63,127 nucleotides of DNA from Bacteroidota bacterium (GTDB lineage: Bacteria; Bacteroidota; Bacteroidia; JABEUT01). The notes under the pieces are model-generated. The model made no database searches, was not told the origin of the DNA, and saw only the letters and a program-made list of their open reading frames with translations. The position numbers and the translations under genes were made by a program. Location: positions 1 to 63,127 of the forward strand of contig JABDCA010000015.1 in the NCBI GenBank assembly GCA_013288345.1. Direction: 5' to 3'. This document shows, in pieces, positions 27,001 to 34,609 of this stretch (positions are counted from its first letter, which is position 1; each line of letters starts with the position of its first letter).

Positions 27001-28350
27001 TATACCTTCTCGGTTACCGATGCCAACGGATGTATTTATAAAACCTATGCTACAATTACACAGCCTACTCCGGTTATTGTTACCGTACCACCCGATACTA
27101 TTTGTATAGGGCAATCTGCAACATTAACTGCCACTGCATCGGGCGGAACACCGGGTTATACTTATTTGTGGAACAACAACAGCACAGGTGCAAGCTTTAC
27201 TTCTAACGCTACAGTAACTACAGCTTACAATGTACAGGCTACCGATACTAATGGTTGTATGTCTCCTGTTATGCCCGTTACCCTGGTAGTACGAAACCCA
27301 TTGATAGTAGTTTGTGGACCTAAAGCCAGTATGTGTCCGGGTGGTTCGGTAAACCTTACCGCTACCGGTGCAGGAGGCGATAATATATATACTTACACAT
27401 GGGCTCCGGCTGCAGGATTGAATGTTACAACCGGTGTTTCTGTAATAGCATCACCTACAGTTAGTACCACCTATACTGTTACACTTAAAGATGCATGTGG
27501 TACACCGCAAGCAGTAGATTCGGTTGTGGTAACCATTTACCCTACTCCTGTTGTTAATTTAATTGCTGATACTTTGCAGGGGTGTTATCCATTGTGCGTT
27601 ACCTTCAAAGACCTTTCAACTATTGGTGGTGGCGATAGTATTGTTTCCTGGGATTGGAGTTTTGGAGATGGTAACTCCAGCAACAGTCAAAACCCAAGCC
27701 ACTGCTATACCAACCCTGGTGTATATACAGTAAGTCTTACTGTTACATCGAACAAGAACTGTTCCAGTTCAGTAACCATAAATAATTATATAACGGTATA
27801 TAGCCATCCGGTAGCAGATTTCTCCCTGACACCGCAGCCAACAAATATTATGAACCCTACCATTTACTTTACCGACCACAGTACCGATGCTTATGGCATT
27901 GCTAATTGGTGGTGGCAGTATGGCGATGGAACCGACACAACAGGTATAGTTCGAAACACCCAGCATACCTATGGAGATACGGGGAATTATTGCGTTACGC
28001 TAACAGTGACTAATATTCACGGTTGTGTTGCCACAACGGTAAACTGCCTTGAGATATCTCCTTTCTTTGTAATTTATGTACCTAATGCATTTACACCAAA
28101 TGGTAACGGAGTCAATGAGTTGTTCACTGCCAAGGGCGTTGGTATAATAAATTACCAAATGTGGATATTTGACCGCTGGGGTCAGCAGATCTATTATACT
28201 ACCAATCTCTATGGCGGTTGGGATGGTGTGGTGCAAGGCGGCGCCTCAGGCACACAAGCTCAGGAAGATACCTATGTATGGCTAATTGAGGTAACTGACG
28301 TGTTCCACAAAGATCACCGTTATATTGGCAGGGTTACCCTGATCAAGTAA
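24088..28350 (+). CDS. Giant secreted surface protein: ENKGQ/propeller head, SprB-type repeats, PKD, T9SS type B tail
   Basis: A 1420-residue paralogue of the preceding gene with a different head. A signal peptide ends near TAQT (residue 25). Residues about 35-270 carry the HDVFIENKGQFIEQ block found at the front of many Bacteroidota SBBP-propeller proteins. Residues about 270-615 look like beta-propeller blades (AYDLQYDLAGNVYIMGGGD). From about 618 to 1150 come SprB-type repeats (GGTNPYAYTWSGGGSG), then two PKD domains (WDWSFGDGN, WWWQYGDGT) and the CHU_C type B sorting domain (NAFTPNGNGVNE). Export by T9SS and a surface location are expected. Likely role: adhesion or gliding substrate. It has its own promoter, so the pair need not be one transcript. 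Confidence 0.88.
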   Translation: MLFNKAKSILLVFALLIVGAITAQTASSHKGWSVHKPFEHDVFIENKGQFIEQVQKGVGQPILYSSLKGYIHIYFSPTALTFEYDSAYIADGDEKPGADDDANVKILPVFMQVTWDGANANAQVEVQKPVSDYFTYRNPNDRTGHSSVLAHAWGKIIYHNLYNNIDVAFYYSADKKGLEYDIIVHPGGDLSQVKMHYSPNANLGLIKRDLHIASPCANFIDREPNAKDEDGNTVQTSFSVNKNIVTFTTGDYDKSKILVIDPMFSTTTFSSTNKAYDLQYDLAGNVYIMGGGDATESQLQKYNAAGTLQWTYNCTFPYKDQNKYYYGGFTTDNRSGSSYIAEGLDYGGAGCRVVKINPAGGVVTTFGGDPNVNEIWRLSFDYCDNQLILGAGEGSTAVIQGGTMDTNCTAITSVNVLGAGAGSTHHDIAMITFDGVGKCYFATTKPAAPGNPGYDNVLLQMPSATLTPTAYQVPDRSLFIETASIPYYPSLVAATYYLYSGNGFNGLVADLNLVATYDGNKLRTWTPATGAIIDSVTVTPNTQLWGGIALDCEDNLYVGNQNQVSVYSSALGLINTITPTGSVGTDTLYDLHLSPSNILYACGNDYVSSTQLALPKMVTVVSPSTSCGCTGTATATVCDNYPYTYSWSNGQTTQTATGLCPGKYLVTIKDQSCNPRIDTASVVVSPGAGTLSATIITTPVKCFGQSNGTASVTVTGGTAPIVYSWSTGATASTINALAAGNYTCTVKDANGCTDTLKDSVQTPKPLTLKTTTFAATCSYKCDGQAIAVPNGGTNPYAYTWSGGGSGASVNNLCVGTKDSVTVTDAHGCIADTTVKITDPPPIVLTTDSTAALCGKTSGSAGIATISGGTPGYTYLWNTGATTSSISNINADVYQVIITDANKCNDTATITVPTIPGDSAKIIATVNELCFGGNNGSATATVWGGTTPYTYTWQTTAPVQTSLTATGLTAGTYTFSVTDANGCIYKTYATITQPTPVIVTVPPDTICIGQSATLTATASGGTPGYTYLWNNNSTGASFTSNATVTTAYNVQATDTNGCMSPVMPVTLVVRNPLIVVCGPKASMCPGGSVNLTATGAGGDNIYTYTWAPAAGLNVTTGVSVIASPTVSTTYTVTLKDACGTPQAVDSVVVTIYPTPVVNLIADTLQGCYPLCVTFKDLSTIGGGDSIVSWDWSFGDGNSSNSQNPSHCYTNPGVYTVSLTVTSNKNCSSSVTINNYITVYSHPVADFSLTPQPTNIMNPTIYFTDHSTDAYGIANWWWQYGDGTDTTGIVRNTQHTYGDTGNYCVTLTVTNIHGCVATTVNCLEISPFFVIYVPNAFTPNGNGVNELFTAKGVGIINYQMWIFDRWGQQIYYTTNLYGGWDGVVQGGASGTQAQEDTYVWLIEVTDVFHKDHRYIGRVTLIK

Positions 28351-28368
28351 ACTCTCTATTTAAGACTT

Positions 28369-28436
28369 AAGCCCAAACCCCTAAAGGGCTTTAAAATACA
28401 GGTACAGGTTCTATACCCCCTCTAGGGGGAAGGGGG
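28369..28436. repeat. GC-rich double-hairpin intergenic element
   Basis: AAGCCC (28369-28374) pairs with GGGCTT (28386-28391), and CCCCC-TCTA-GGGGG (28416-28429) is followed by a further GGGGG (28432-28436) that can swap into the stem. It starts 18 bases after the stop of the second surface protein and contrasts with AT-rich surroundings. It may end that transcript and resembles the CCCTCTAGGGGGAAGGGGG-type intergenic repeats of Bacteroidota (recollection, not searched). Confidence 0.55.
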
Positions 28437-28538
28437 CAAAAACTAAATATATCCCCTTGGTGATTCTTTGTTCATAAATTATCTCAAAAACACGGTTATA
28501 ATTATATAAATTCGCAATCCGAAAAAACAACCTTCGGC

Positions 28539-31355
28539 ATGCCAAGAGACAATTCCATAAAATCGATTTTAATAATAGGCAGTGGCCCAATCATTATTGG
28601 GCAAGCCTGCGAATTTGACTATGCCGGATCACAGGCATCACGCTCATTACGCGAAGAAGGTATTGAAGTAACGCTTATCAATTCGAACCCGGCTACTATA
28701 ATGACCGATAAGGTTACAGCCGACCATATTTACCTGCTTCCGCTTACCGTTGCATCGCTTACCAAAATATTAGAAGAACGTAAAATAGATGCGGTACTGC
28801 CTACCATGGGTGGCCAAACTGCCCTTAACCTCTGCATGAAAGCAGAGGAAATGGGTATCTGGAAAAAGTACGGAGTAAAAATTATTGGTGTAGATATACA
28901 TACTATTGAAGTAACTGAAGACAGGGAGAAGTTCCGCAAGTGTATGCTGGAAATTGGCGTTGGAGTTGCTCCTTCTGCTATTGCCAATTCATTTTTACAA
29001 GGCAAAGAAATTGCACAGGATATAGGATTCCCGCTTGTAATACGCCCTTCATTCACCCTGGGTGGCACAGGTGCTGCTTTTGTCCATAAAAAAGAAGAAT
29101 TTGATGAAGCCCTTAACCGCGGCTTGCATGCGTCACCTATACATCAGGTGCTCATTGACAAGGCCATGATCGGCTGGAAAGAATTTGAGCTGGAATTACT
29201 CCGCGACAATAAAGACAACGTAACCATCATCTGTTCTATAGAGAACTTTGACCCGATGGGTGTACATACAGGAGATTCTATTACCGTTGCTCCAGCTATG
29301 ACTCTGGCAGATACCACCTACCAGAAAATGCGTACCATGGCCATTAAGATGATGCGCTCCATAGGTAATTTTGCAGGAGGTTGTAACGTGCAGTTTGCAG
29401 TTAGCCCCGATGAGAAAGAAGATATAATTGCCATTGAGATAAACCCACGTGTATCACGTTCCTCAGCTTTAGCATCTAAAGCAACGGGGTACCCAATTGC
29501 TAAAATTGCAGCTAAGCTTGCCATAGGTTATAACCTTGATGAACTGAAGAACCAGATCACTAAAAGTACATCGGCATTTTTTGAACCTACCCTCGACTAT
29601 GTTATTGTAAAAATACCACGTTGGAATTTCGACAAGTTTAAAGGCGCTAAGCGCGAACTGGGCCTGCAAATGAAATCGGTAGGCGAAGTAATGGCTATTG
29701 GCAGATCGTTCCAGGAGGCATTACAAAAGGCTTGCCAGTCATTGGAAATTAAGCGTAACGGATTAGGCGCTGATGGCAAAGAACTTAAGAAACAAGATCA
29801 GATAGTGCAGAGTTTAGAGCATCCAAGCTGGAACAGGATATTCCACATTTACGATGCTATAAAGCTGGGTATACCTGTTAAAACAATTAATAAACTTACC
29901 CACATCGACCCTTGGTTCCTGCGCCAGATAGAAGAATTGATATTACTGGAAAAAGAAATTGAGAAATATACCATTGCCAACATACCCCGCGAAATGATGC
30001 TGGAAGCCAAGCGCAAAGGCTATGCCGACAGGCAGATAGCTCACCTGTTGCGGTGCCTCGAAAGCGAAGTATTTAAAAAACGCCGCGAGGAAATGGATAT
30101 AAAGCGTACGTATAAAATGGTAGATACCTGTGCTGCGGAATTTGAAGCCAGTACTCCTTACTATTATTCCACATTTGAAGAAGAGAACGAATCGATAGCA
30201 TCAGATAAAAAGAAAATTATTGTACTTGGTTCGGGCCCTAACCGCATTGGGCAGGGTATCGAATTCGACTACTCATGCGTGCATGGTGTACTTGCAGCTA
30301 AAGAAATGGGTTACGAAACTATAATGATAAACTGCAACCCAGAAACTGTTTCTACCGACTTTAATGTATCAGATAAACTATACTTCGAGCCTGTTTTCTG
30401 GGAACATATTTATGAAATTATACTAAACGAAAAACCAGAAGGTGTAATAGTTCAACTTGGTGGACAAACAGCATTGAAGCTGGCAGAAAAGATGGAACGC
30501 TATGGTATTAAAATTATCGGTACCGACTTCCAATCACTTGATCTTGCTGAAGACCGTGGAAAATTCTCTGCCCTCTTGCGCGACAATAATATTCCATACC
30601 CAAAATTTGGTGTGGTACATACGGCCGATGAAGCGACTGAATTTTCAAAGAACTTAGATTTCCCTTTACTGGTAAGGCCATCATACGTATTGGGCGGGCA
30701 AAGCATGAAGATCGTTATTAATGAAGAGGAATTAGAACAGCATGTAATAAGTTTGCTTGAAGATATACCCGGCAACGAAATATTGATAGATCACTTTTTG
30801 CAAAATGCCATTGAAGCTGAAGCCGATGCTATATGCGATGGTAAAGATGTTTACATCATAGGTATTATGGAACACATTGAACCTGCAGGAATACATTCCG
30901 GCGACTCGTATGCTGTGCTGCCAACATTCGACCTTAGCGATAAAATAATCAAGCAAATTGAAGAGTACACCAAACGTATTGCAGTAGCCTTAAAAACAGT
31001 TGGACTCATCAATATTCAGTTTGTAATAAAAGATGAAAAGGTTTATGTAATTGAGGCCAACCCTCGTGCATCGCGCACTGTGCCTTTTATTTGCAAAGCC
31101 TACGACGAACCTTATGTGAACTATGCCACCAAAGTAATGCTTGGCGCTAAAGTAAAGGACTTCAAATTCAATCCGAAGAAAGAAGGCTACGCCATTAAAA
31201 TACCGGTGTTCTCATTCGATAAGTTCCAGGAAGTGAAGAAAGAGCTTGGCCCTGAAATGAAGTCAACAGGTGAAGCTATCTACTTTATCAAGGACCTTAC
31301 CGACGAATACTTCCACGAAGTATATTCTGAAAGGAATTTGTATTTGAGCAGGTAA
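28539..31355 (+). CDS. carB: Carbamoyl-phosphate synthase large subunit, form without MGS domain
   Basis: Makes carbamoyl phosphate from bicarbonate, glutamine-derived ammonia and two ATP for pyrimidine and arginine synthesis. The 938 residues hold the duplicated synthetase: first half with SILIIGSGPIIIGQACEFDY, RPSFTLGGTGAAFV and AIEINPRVSRSSALASKATG; oligomerisation domain about 420-545; second half with VLGSGPNRIGQGIEFDYSC, RPSYVLGGQSMKI and VIEANPRASRTVPFICK. The chain stops at EVYSERNLYLSR, so the about 130-residue C-terminal MGS domain that binds UMP, IMP or ornithine in E. coli CarB is absent. Similar short forms are, as I recall, normal in Bacteroidota. The small subunit carA is not adjacent. 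Confidence 0.95.
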   Translation: MPRDNSIKSILIIGSGPIIIGQACEFDYAGSQASRSLREEGIEVTLINSNPATIMTDKVTADHIYLLPLTVASLTKILEERKIDAVLPTMGGQTALNLCMKAEEMGIWKKYGVKIIGVDIHTIEVTEDREKFRKCMLEIGVGVAPSAIANSFLQGKEIAQDIGFPLVIRPSFTLGGTGAAFVHKKEEFDEALNRGLHASPIHQVLIDKAMIGWKEFELELLRDNKDNVTIICSIENFDPMGVHTGDSITVAPAMTLADTTYQKMRTMAIKMMRSIGNFAGGCNVQFAVSPDEKEDIIAIEINPRVSRSSALASKATGYPIAKIAAKLAIGYNLDELKNQITKSTSAFFEPTLDYVIVKIPRWNFDKFKGAKRELGLQMKSVGEVMAIGRSFQEALQKACQSLEIKRNGLGADGKELKKQDQIVQSLEHPSWNRIFHIYDAIKLGIPVKTINKLTHIDPWFLRQIEELILLEKEIEKYTIANIPREMMLEAKRKGYADRQIAHLLRCLESEVFKKRREEMDIKRTYKMVDTCAAEFEASTPYYYSTFEEENESIASDKKKIIVLGSGPNRIGQGIEFDYSCVHGVLAAKEMGYETIMINCNPETVSTDFNVSDKLYFEPVFWEHIYEIILNEKPEGVIVQLGGQTALKLAEKMERYGIKIIGTDFQSLDLAEDRGKFSALLRDNNIPYPKFGVVHTADEATEFSKNLDFPLLVRPSYVLGGQSMKIVINEEELEQHVISLLEDIPGNEILIDHFLQNAIEAEADAICDGKDVYIIGIMEHIEPAGIHSGDSYAVLPTFDLSDKIIKQIEEYTKRIAVALKTVGLINIQFVIKDEKVYVIEANPRASRTVPFICKAYDEPYVNYATKVMLGAKVKDFKFNPKKEGYAIKIPVFSFDKFQEVKKELGPEMKSTGEAIYFIKDLTDEYFHEVYSERNLYLSR

Positions 31356-31368
31356 GGAATAAAAAGAG

Positions 31369-32079
31369 TTATTCTATTTTTCTAAAACCTGTACCATTCC
31401 ATTCATAAATGGTTGGCCTCTCCCACTCCCGATAAAGATAATAACCAGGGAAAAAATCGGGATGGTCATCTATTAATGAAGAATTTACTATAATCATTCT
31501 ACTATCAATACTATATTTTGAACCATAGTATCCATCAACAGTATCCATAGGCAATTCCTGGTAAATTTTCCCATTTATTCTATCGACAACATCCATAAAT
31601 GAACATTCTGCACCGCAAAACCATTCAACAATAGTGTAATGTCCTGCAAAATTTATTCCTTTTTCACAACCTTCCATTATAGTTGTCCGAAAGTCCTTAT
31701 CTCTTTTCAAATCTTTTGGACAATCTGAGAAATTGGGTTGAGCAAGTTTCCCTTTATAAATATCATTTATCCGAAACATGGTGAATGTATATTTGGATAC
31801 ATATTTTTTATAAACTCCTTCATATTTTACTTTATGAAAATCTCCAAGGATTAAAGTATCCTTATCGTTATATAAAGTATCGCCTTTGCTTGTTATACTT
31901 TTTACTGGTTCCTTTTTATTGATGACATCAATGTTCATACTGCTATCCGCAACAATCAAAAAGCTTCCAATCTTATATACAGTATCCTTCTTTACTTGTT
32001 GCCTGACAAGAGCAGATGCTTTTCTATCATTATGACAGGCAATGCTCATCACTAATATGAGTATGTATAATCGCTTCAC
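31369..32079 (-). CDS. Putative lipoprotein of unknown function
   Basis: A 236-residue exported protein. The N-terminus MKRLYILILVMSIACHND has a lipobox (MSIAC) with Cys15, so it is likely a lipoprotein. Its most distinctive segment, NFAGHYTIVEWFCGAECSFM near residues 144-163, recalls an uncharacterised group with an FAGHYT...W-C-G...C motif in many bacteria; the two cysteines may bond. The C-terminus is YEWNGTGFRKIE. The gene is clearly more AT-rich than carB, which it faces tail to tail 13 bases away, and sits beside a repeat-rich gap, so it may be a recent arrival. No function is proposed. Confidence 0.7.
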   Translation of the reverse strand: MKRLYILILVMSIACHNDRKASALVRQQVKKDTVYKIGSFLIVADSSMNIDVINKKEPVKSITSKGDTLYNDKDTLILGDFHKVKYEGVYKKYVSKYTFTMFRINDIYKGKLAQPNFSDCPKDLKRDKDFRTTIMEGCEKGINFAGHYTIVEWFCGAECSFMDVVDRINGKIYQELPMDTVDGYYGSKYSIDSRMIIVNSSLIDDHPDFFPGYYLYREWERPTIYEWNGTGFRKIE

Positions 32080-32266
32080 TTAGAAAATATTTCAAAGTGA
32101 ATTTAATCTATTTTAAGGAATTATAGATTCAAATTCCAATAGCTTGTTTTTCATAGTTGTTGAGAACTTATTTATTATTTTATTACATATAGTAAATATA
32201 TAGGTTAAATTTGCTCATTGATTGGCTATTGGTTCTTTGAAATAATATCTGCTCTTTATTTCACTC

Positions 32267-32327
32267 CTCCGGAGTTCTGATTGGTTTTGGGTTAAAGTAT
32301 TCTATTAACATATCATCCCTCCGGGAT
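32267..32327. repeat. Paired palindromes (CTCCGGAG and ATCCCtccGGGAT)
   Basis: CTCCGGAG at 32267-32274 is an 8-base perfect palindrome; ATCCC-TCC-GGGAT at 32315-32327 is a 5-bp hairpin. Two such short palindromes about 50 bases apart recall REP-like intergenic units of Bacteroidota that carry AATCCCGGAGGGATGA-type cores. Confidence 0.45.
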
Positions 32328-32390
32328 TGCGTACTTATAAAATAGCCGAAAAGCTTAGGAACAAATTATTAGTGGCAATTTATAGATTAC

Positions 32391-32697
32391 GGGTAACAAA
32401 ATAACGGGCTTCACTTAGATTCATGTATTTGGAAACCAATACATTGAGGGGTAACAAAAGTTAAAAGGTGGGTACCCACTTTCTCAAATGAACAGTGAAA
32501 AGGTTAAAGTGAAAAACAAAGACTCTGTACCTCCAGAAACCGCCACTTTACTCATGCCATTTCTATTCTTTATTGAATTCGTGAATGCTTCGCAGTTCCG
32601 CCATGAGGGGGGTATCAAAGTGCAAAAAATATTCAGGTTATATATTCTGAAAATCAAGCACTTAATGGTGTAACAGGGGGTATCACATGATACCCCC
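32391..32697 (+). other. Candidate structured RNA or small-ORF element ending in a strong hairpin
   Basis: Direct repeats GGGTAACAAAA (32391-32401, 32449-32459) and GGGGGTATCA (32608-32617, 32676-32685). Hairpins: 32423-32444 (ATGTATT/AATACAT plus an inner GG/CC); an 18-base palindrome centred on GGTACC (32465-32482); CTCATG/CATGAG (32551, 32602); AAGTGC/GCACTT (32618-32663) enclosing TTCAG/CTGAA; and GGGGGTATCA-CA-TGATACCCCC (32676-32697), then CTATTTTATTATG. A 61-codon frame from ATG 32488 to TAA 32673 (MNSEKVKVKNKDSVPP...) ends 2 bases before the last hairpin, but its sequence matches nothing I know and it may be chance. The final hairpin could be a terminator. Small transcript, decayed mobile element and repeat cluster are all possible. 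Confidence 0.4.
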
Positions 32698-32722
32698 CTA
32701 TTTTATTATGTTAACCAAATCT

Positions 32723-32796
32723 AATTCGTGACAAGCCCGTAGGGCTCGTGAACACCTTAATTTAAAATTAGCGAATTAGTGAACAATTCGTGGCTA
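32723..32796. repeat. Intergenic repeat with AATTCGTG copies and a 5-bp hairpin
   Basis: AATTCGTG occurs at 32723-32730 and 32785-32792, around AGCCC-GTA-GGGCT (32734-32746) and the related words TCGTGAACA and AGTGAACA. It ends 8 bases before the subtilase stop codon, the same placement as the other hairpin repeats in this window. Confidence 0.45.
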
Positions 32797-32804
32797 AAAT
32801 ATCC

Positions 32805-34472
32805 TTATTGCTTTACCTCTTTCTGAGTATAAATCACTCCCTTATCATCGGTAAGTGTTACAAGGTAAAGGCCTTGTGATAGATTTTGCAAACCGCTAAT
32901 AGTAATTAGGGTGTTACCACCAATGGCACTCTTTTCAATCTTTTGGTAAATGAGTTGCCCAATACTATTATATAAAGCCACTTTAATATCTTGTTTGTAG
33001 GATGAATAAAACGAGAGTGTAATATTATTGGTGAATGGGTTTGGGTAAGTCTTAACCAACATGCTCACTGGTTTGTTTTCGGTTATACCTGTAAGTATCG
33101 TTAATGCCTGGCAGTAGTTAGGTATACCATAACCTAATAATGAATCGGGGTGAGAGTATTGACTAGCGCTTTGTTTAATGGCAGCTATAATTTGCATATT
33201 GCTTGCATTGCTATCGGCCTGCCAAAGCGATGCCACAGCACCAGCAGTAATAGGTGTTGCAAATGAAGTACCATTATCGGTAGTTACTCCGCCATAAGGA
33301 TTGGCAACCGCAGCAGGCGCGCCCTGCGCTACTACATCAGGCTTTATTCTTCTATCTGATGTCGGCCCTGTAGAACTGAAACCAGCATATCCACCCGAGG
33401 AGTTAACCGCACCTACAGTAAGTATGCTATCGGCATCGGCAGGAGTACTTATATAGTGCCATGAATTATTGCCATCGTTACCGGCTGCTGCACATACCAC
33501 CATACCCTTTTCAGCAGCAATAGTGGCAGCAATGCTGGCTACCGCAGTTCTTCCGTTCATGTCAGCATATGTGTAACTAATACTTGCATCATCTAATATA
33601 TTGTAACCCAATGATGTGGTAATGATATCAGCCCCTGCACTATCGGCATATTCAGCAGCCGATGCCCAGTTATCATCTTCTATCATGGCTTCAGAATAAA
33701 GGTCTTCAGTACGTAGCAGGTAATAATCGGCATCTACTGCATCGCCAACTATTTGCCCGGGCAGGTTAGCCGCCATGCACGACAGTACCATCTGGCCATG
33801 ATTATCGTTATTGGAATCATCATATACCTTAGGTATTTCCCATACAAAATCCCATGTGCCCAGTATCTGTCCGCGGTTTCTCAATGAGTCAAAAGCAGCA
33901 AGGGTATTTGCAACACCAAAGCGTGTATCAATAACTGCTATGCGCTTGCCTTTACCCCTGAAGCCTGCATTATTAAGGCAGTCTACCTTTATCATGTGCG
34001 ATTGTCCATAAGCCTGGCCGTAGTTCATGGTATCAACACCCAAAGGTTTTAATGGTTTTTTATTTGAACTGGTAAAAGATATGAAAGGCTTGGTCTGTTT
34101 CCTCGGTTTCATTATAGTAACAAAGCGGCTGCTTTGTACAAATGGTAGTGCCCTAACCTTAGCCATGTCGGCAGTATCATTCAGGGCTATGCTTATAGCA
34201 TTGAACCAACCACTACGGTTAAACAAAATAGCACCCTTGGCAATTACACTATCAATATAATTAGGGTTGGGTGGTAAATCATTCATTTTAACCGGAATAC
34301 CAAATTTGGTACGCCTGTATATAGCCCTTGGTGAAAGATATGCTGACGGATTACCAATAGAATATGGGCTGCCGTTTTTATCAGTAAATACTATCCAATA
34401 CTTGAACTGTGTTTGGGCTTTTATACCACCAACACAAAGTACTATAACGAGCAAGGAAAGTATTTTTTTCAT
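32805..34472 (-). CDS. Secreted S8 family serine peptidase (subtilase) with T9SS type A tail
   Basis: A 555-residue exported protease. Signal peptide 1-19 (ending GGIKAQ), then a propeptide-like region to about 150 (YWIVFTDKNGSPYSIG). The catalytic triad is complete: Asp182 in IAVIDTRFG, His225 in NDNHGQMVLS, Ser403 in NGTSFATPI; the oxyanion Asn is in AAAGNDGNN. The last 85 residues (VKTYPNPFTNNITLSF, LYNSIGQLIYQK, GLYLVTLTDDKG) are a T9SS type A sorting domain. It probably degrades proteins outside the cell for nutrition or processes surface proteins. A TATATTTG -7 box lies at 34497-34504 on the minus strand. No inhibitor or partner gene is adjacent. Confidence 0.93.
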   Translation of the reverse strand: MKKILSLLVIVLCVGGIKAQTQFKYWIVFTDKNGSPYSIGNPSAYLSPRAIYRRTKFGIPVKMNDLPPNPNYIDSVIAKGAILFNRSGWFNAISIALNDTADMAKVRALPFVQSSRFVTIMKPRKQTKPFISFTSSNKKPLKPLGVDTMNYGQAYGQSHMIKVDCLNNAGFRGKGKRIAVIDTRFGVANTLAAFDSLRNRGQILGTWDFVWEIPKVYDDSNNDNHGQMVLSCMAANLPGQIVGDAVDADYYLLRTEDLYSEAMIEDDNWASAAEYADSAGADIITTSLGYNILDDASISYTYADMNGRTAVASIAATIAAEKGMVVCAAAGNDGNNSWHYISTPADADSILTVGAVNSSGGYAGFSSTGPTSDRRIKPDVVAQGAPAAVANPYGGVTTDNGTSFATPITAGAVASLWQADSNASNMQIIAAIKQSASQYSHPDSLLGYGIPNYCQALTILTGITENKPVSMLVKTYPNPFTNNITLSFYSSYKQDIKVALYNSIGQLIYQKIEKSAIGGNTLITISGLQNLSQGLYLVTLTDDKGVIYTQKEVKQ

Positions 34473-34496
34473 AGCCGGGAATCCCTATTAGCATAA

Positions 34497-34504
34497 CAAA
34501 TATA
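34497..34504 (-). promoter_or_regulatory. -7 promoter box of the subtilase gene
   Basis: Minus-strand TATATTTG matches TAnnTTTG and lies 25-32 bases upstream of the start codon at 34472. A one-mismatch -33 partner (TTCG) lies 20 bases further upstream. Confidence 0.45.
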
Positions 34505-34609
34505 GGAAAATATGGGGATATTATCGAATTGCTTAATGCCAGTGAACCGATGTATACCTTATAATAAACTCTCTTATTAACCCCTAAAGTAATTTCATAT
34601 AATTATTAC

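Larger units (their letters stand above)
32080..32804. other. Gene-poor 725-base gap with hairpins and repeats
   Basis: No convincing protein gene. 32080-32220 is AT-rich with nothing I recognise. 32267-32327 holds two short palindromes; 32391-32697 holds a chain of hairpins and a doubtful 61-codon frame; 32723-32796 holds a further repeat pair. The last two are described separately below. The minus-strand lipoprotein gene starts at one end and the minus-strand subtilase ends at the other. Confidence 0.7.

Noticed and set aside
32391..32697. Miniature inverted-repeat transposable element
   Set aside because: No matching terminal inverted repeats at the two ends and no flanking target duplication were found.
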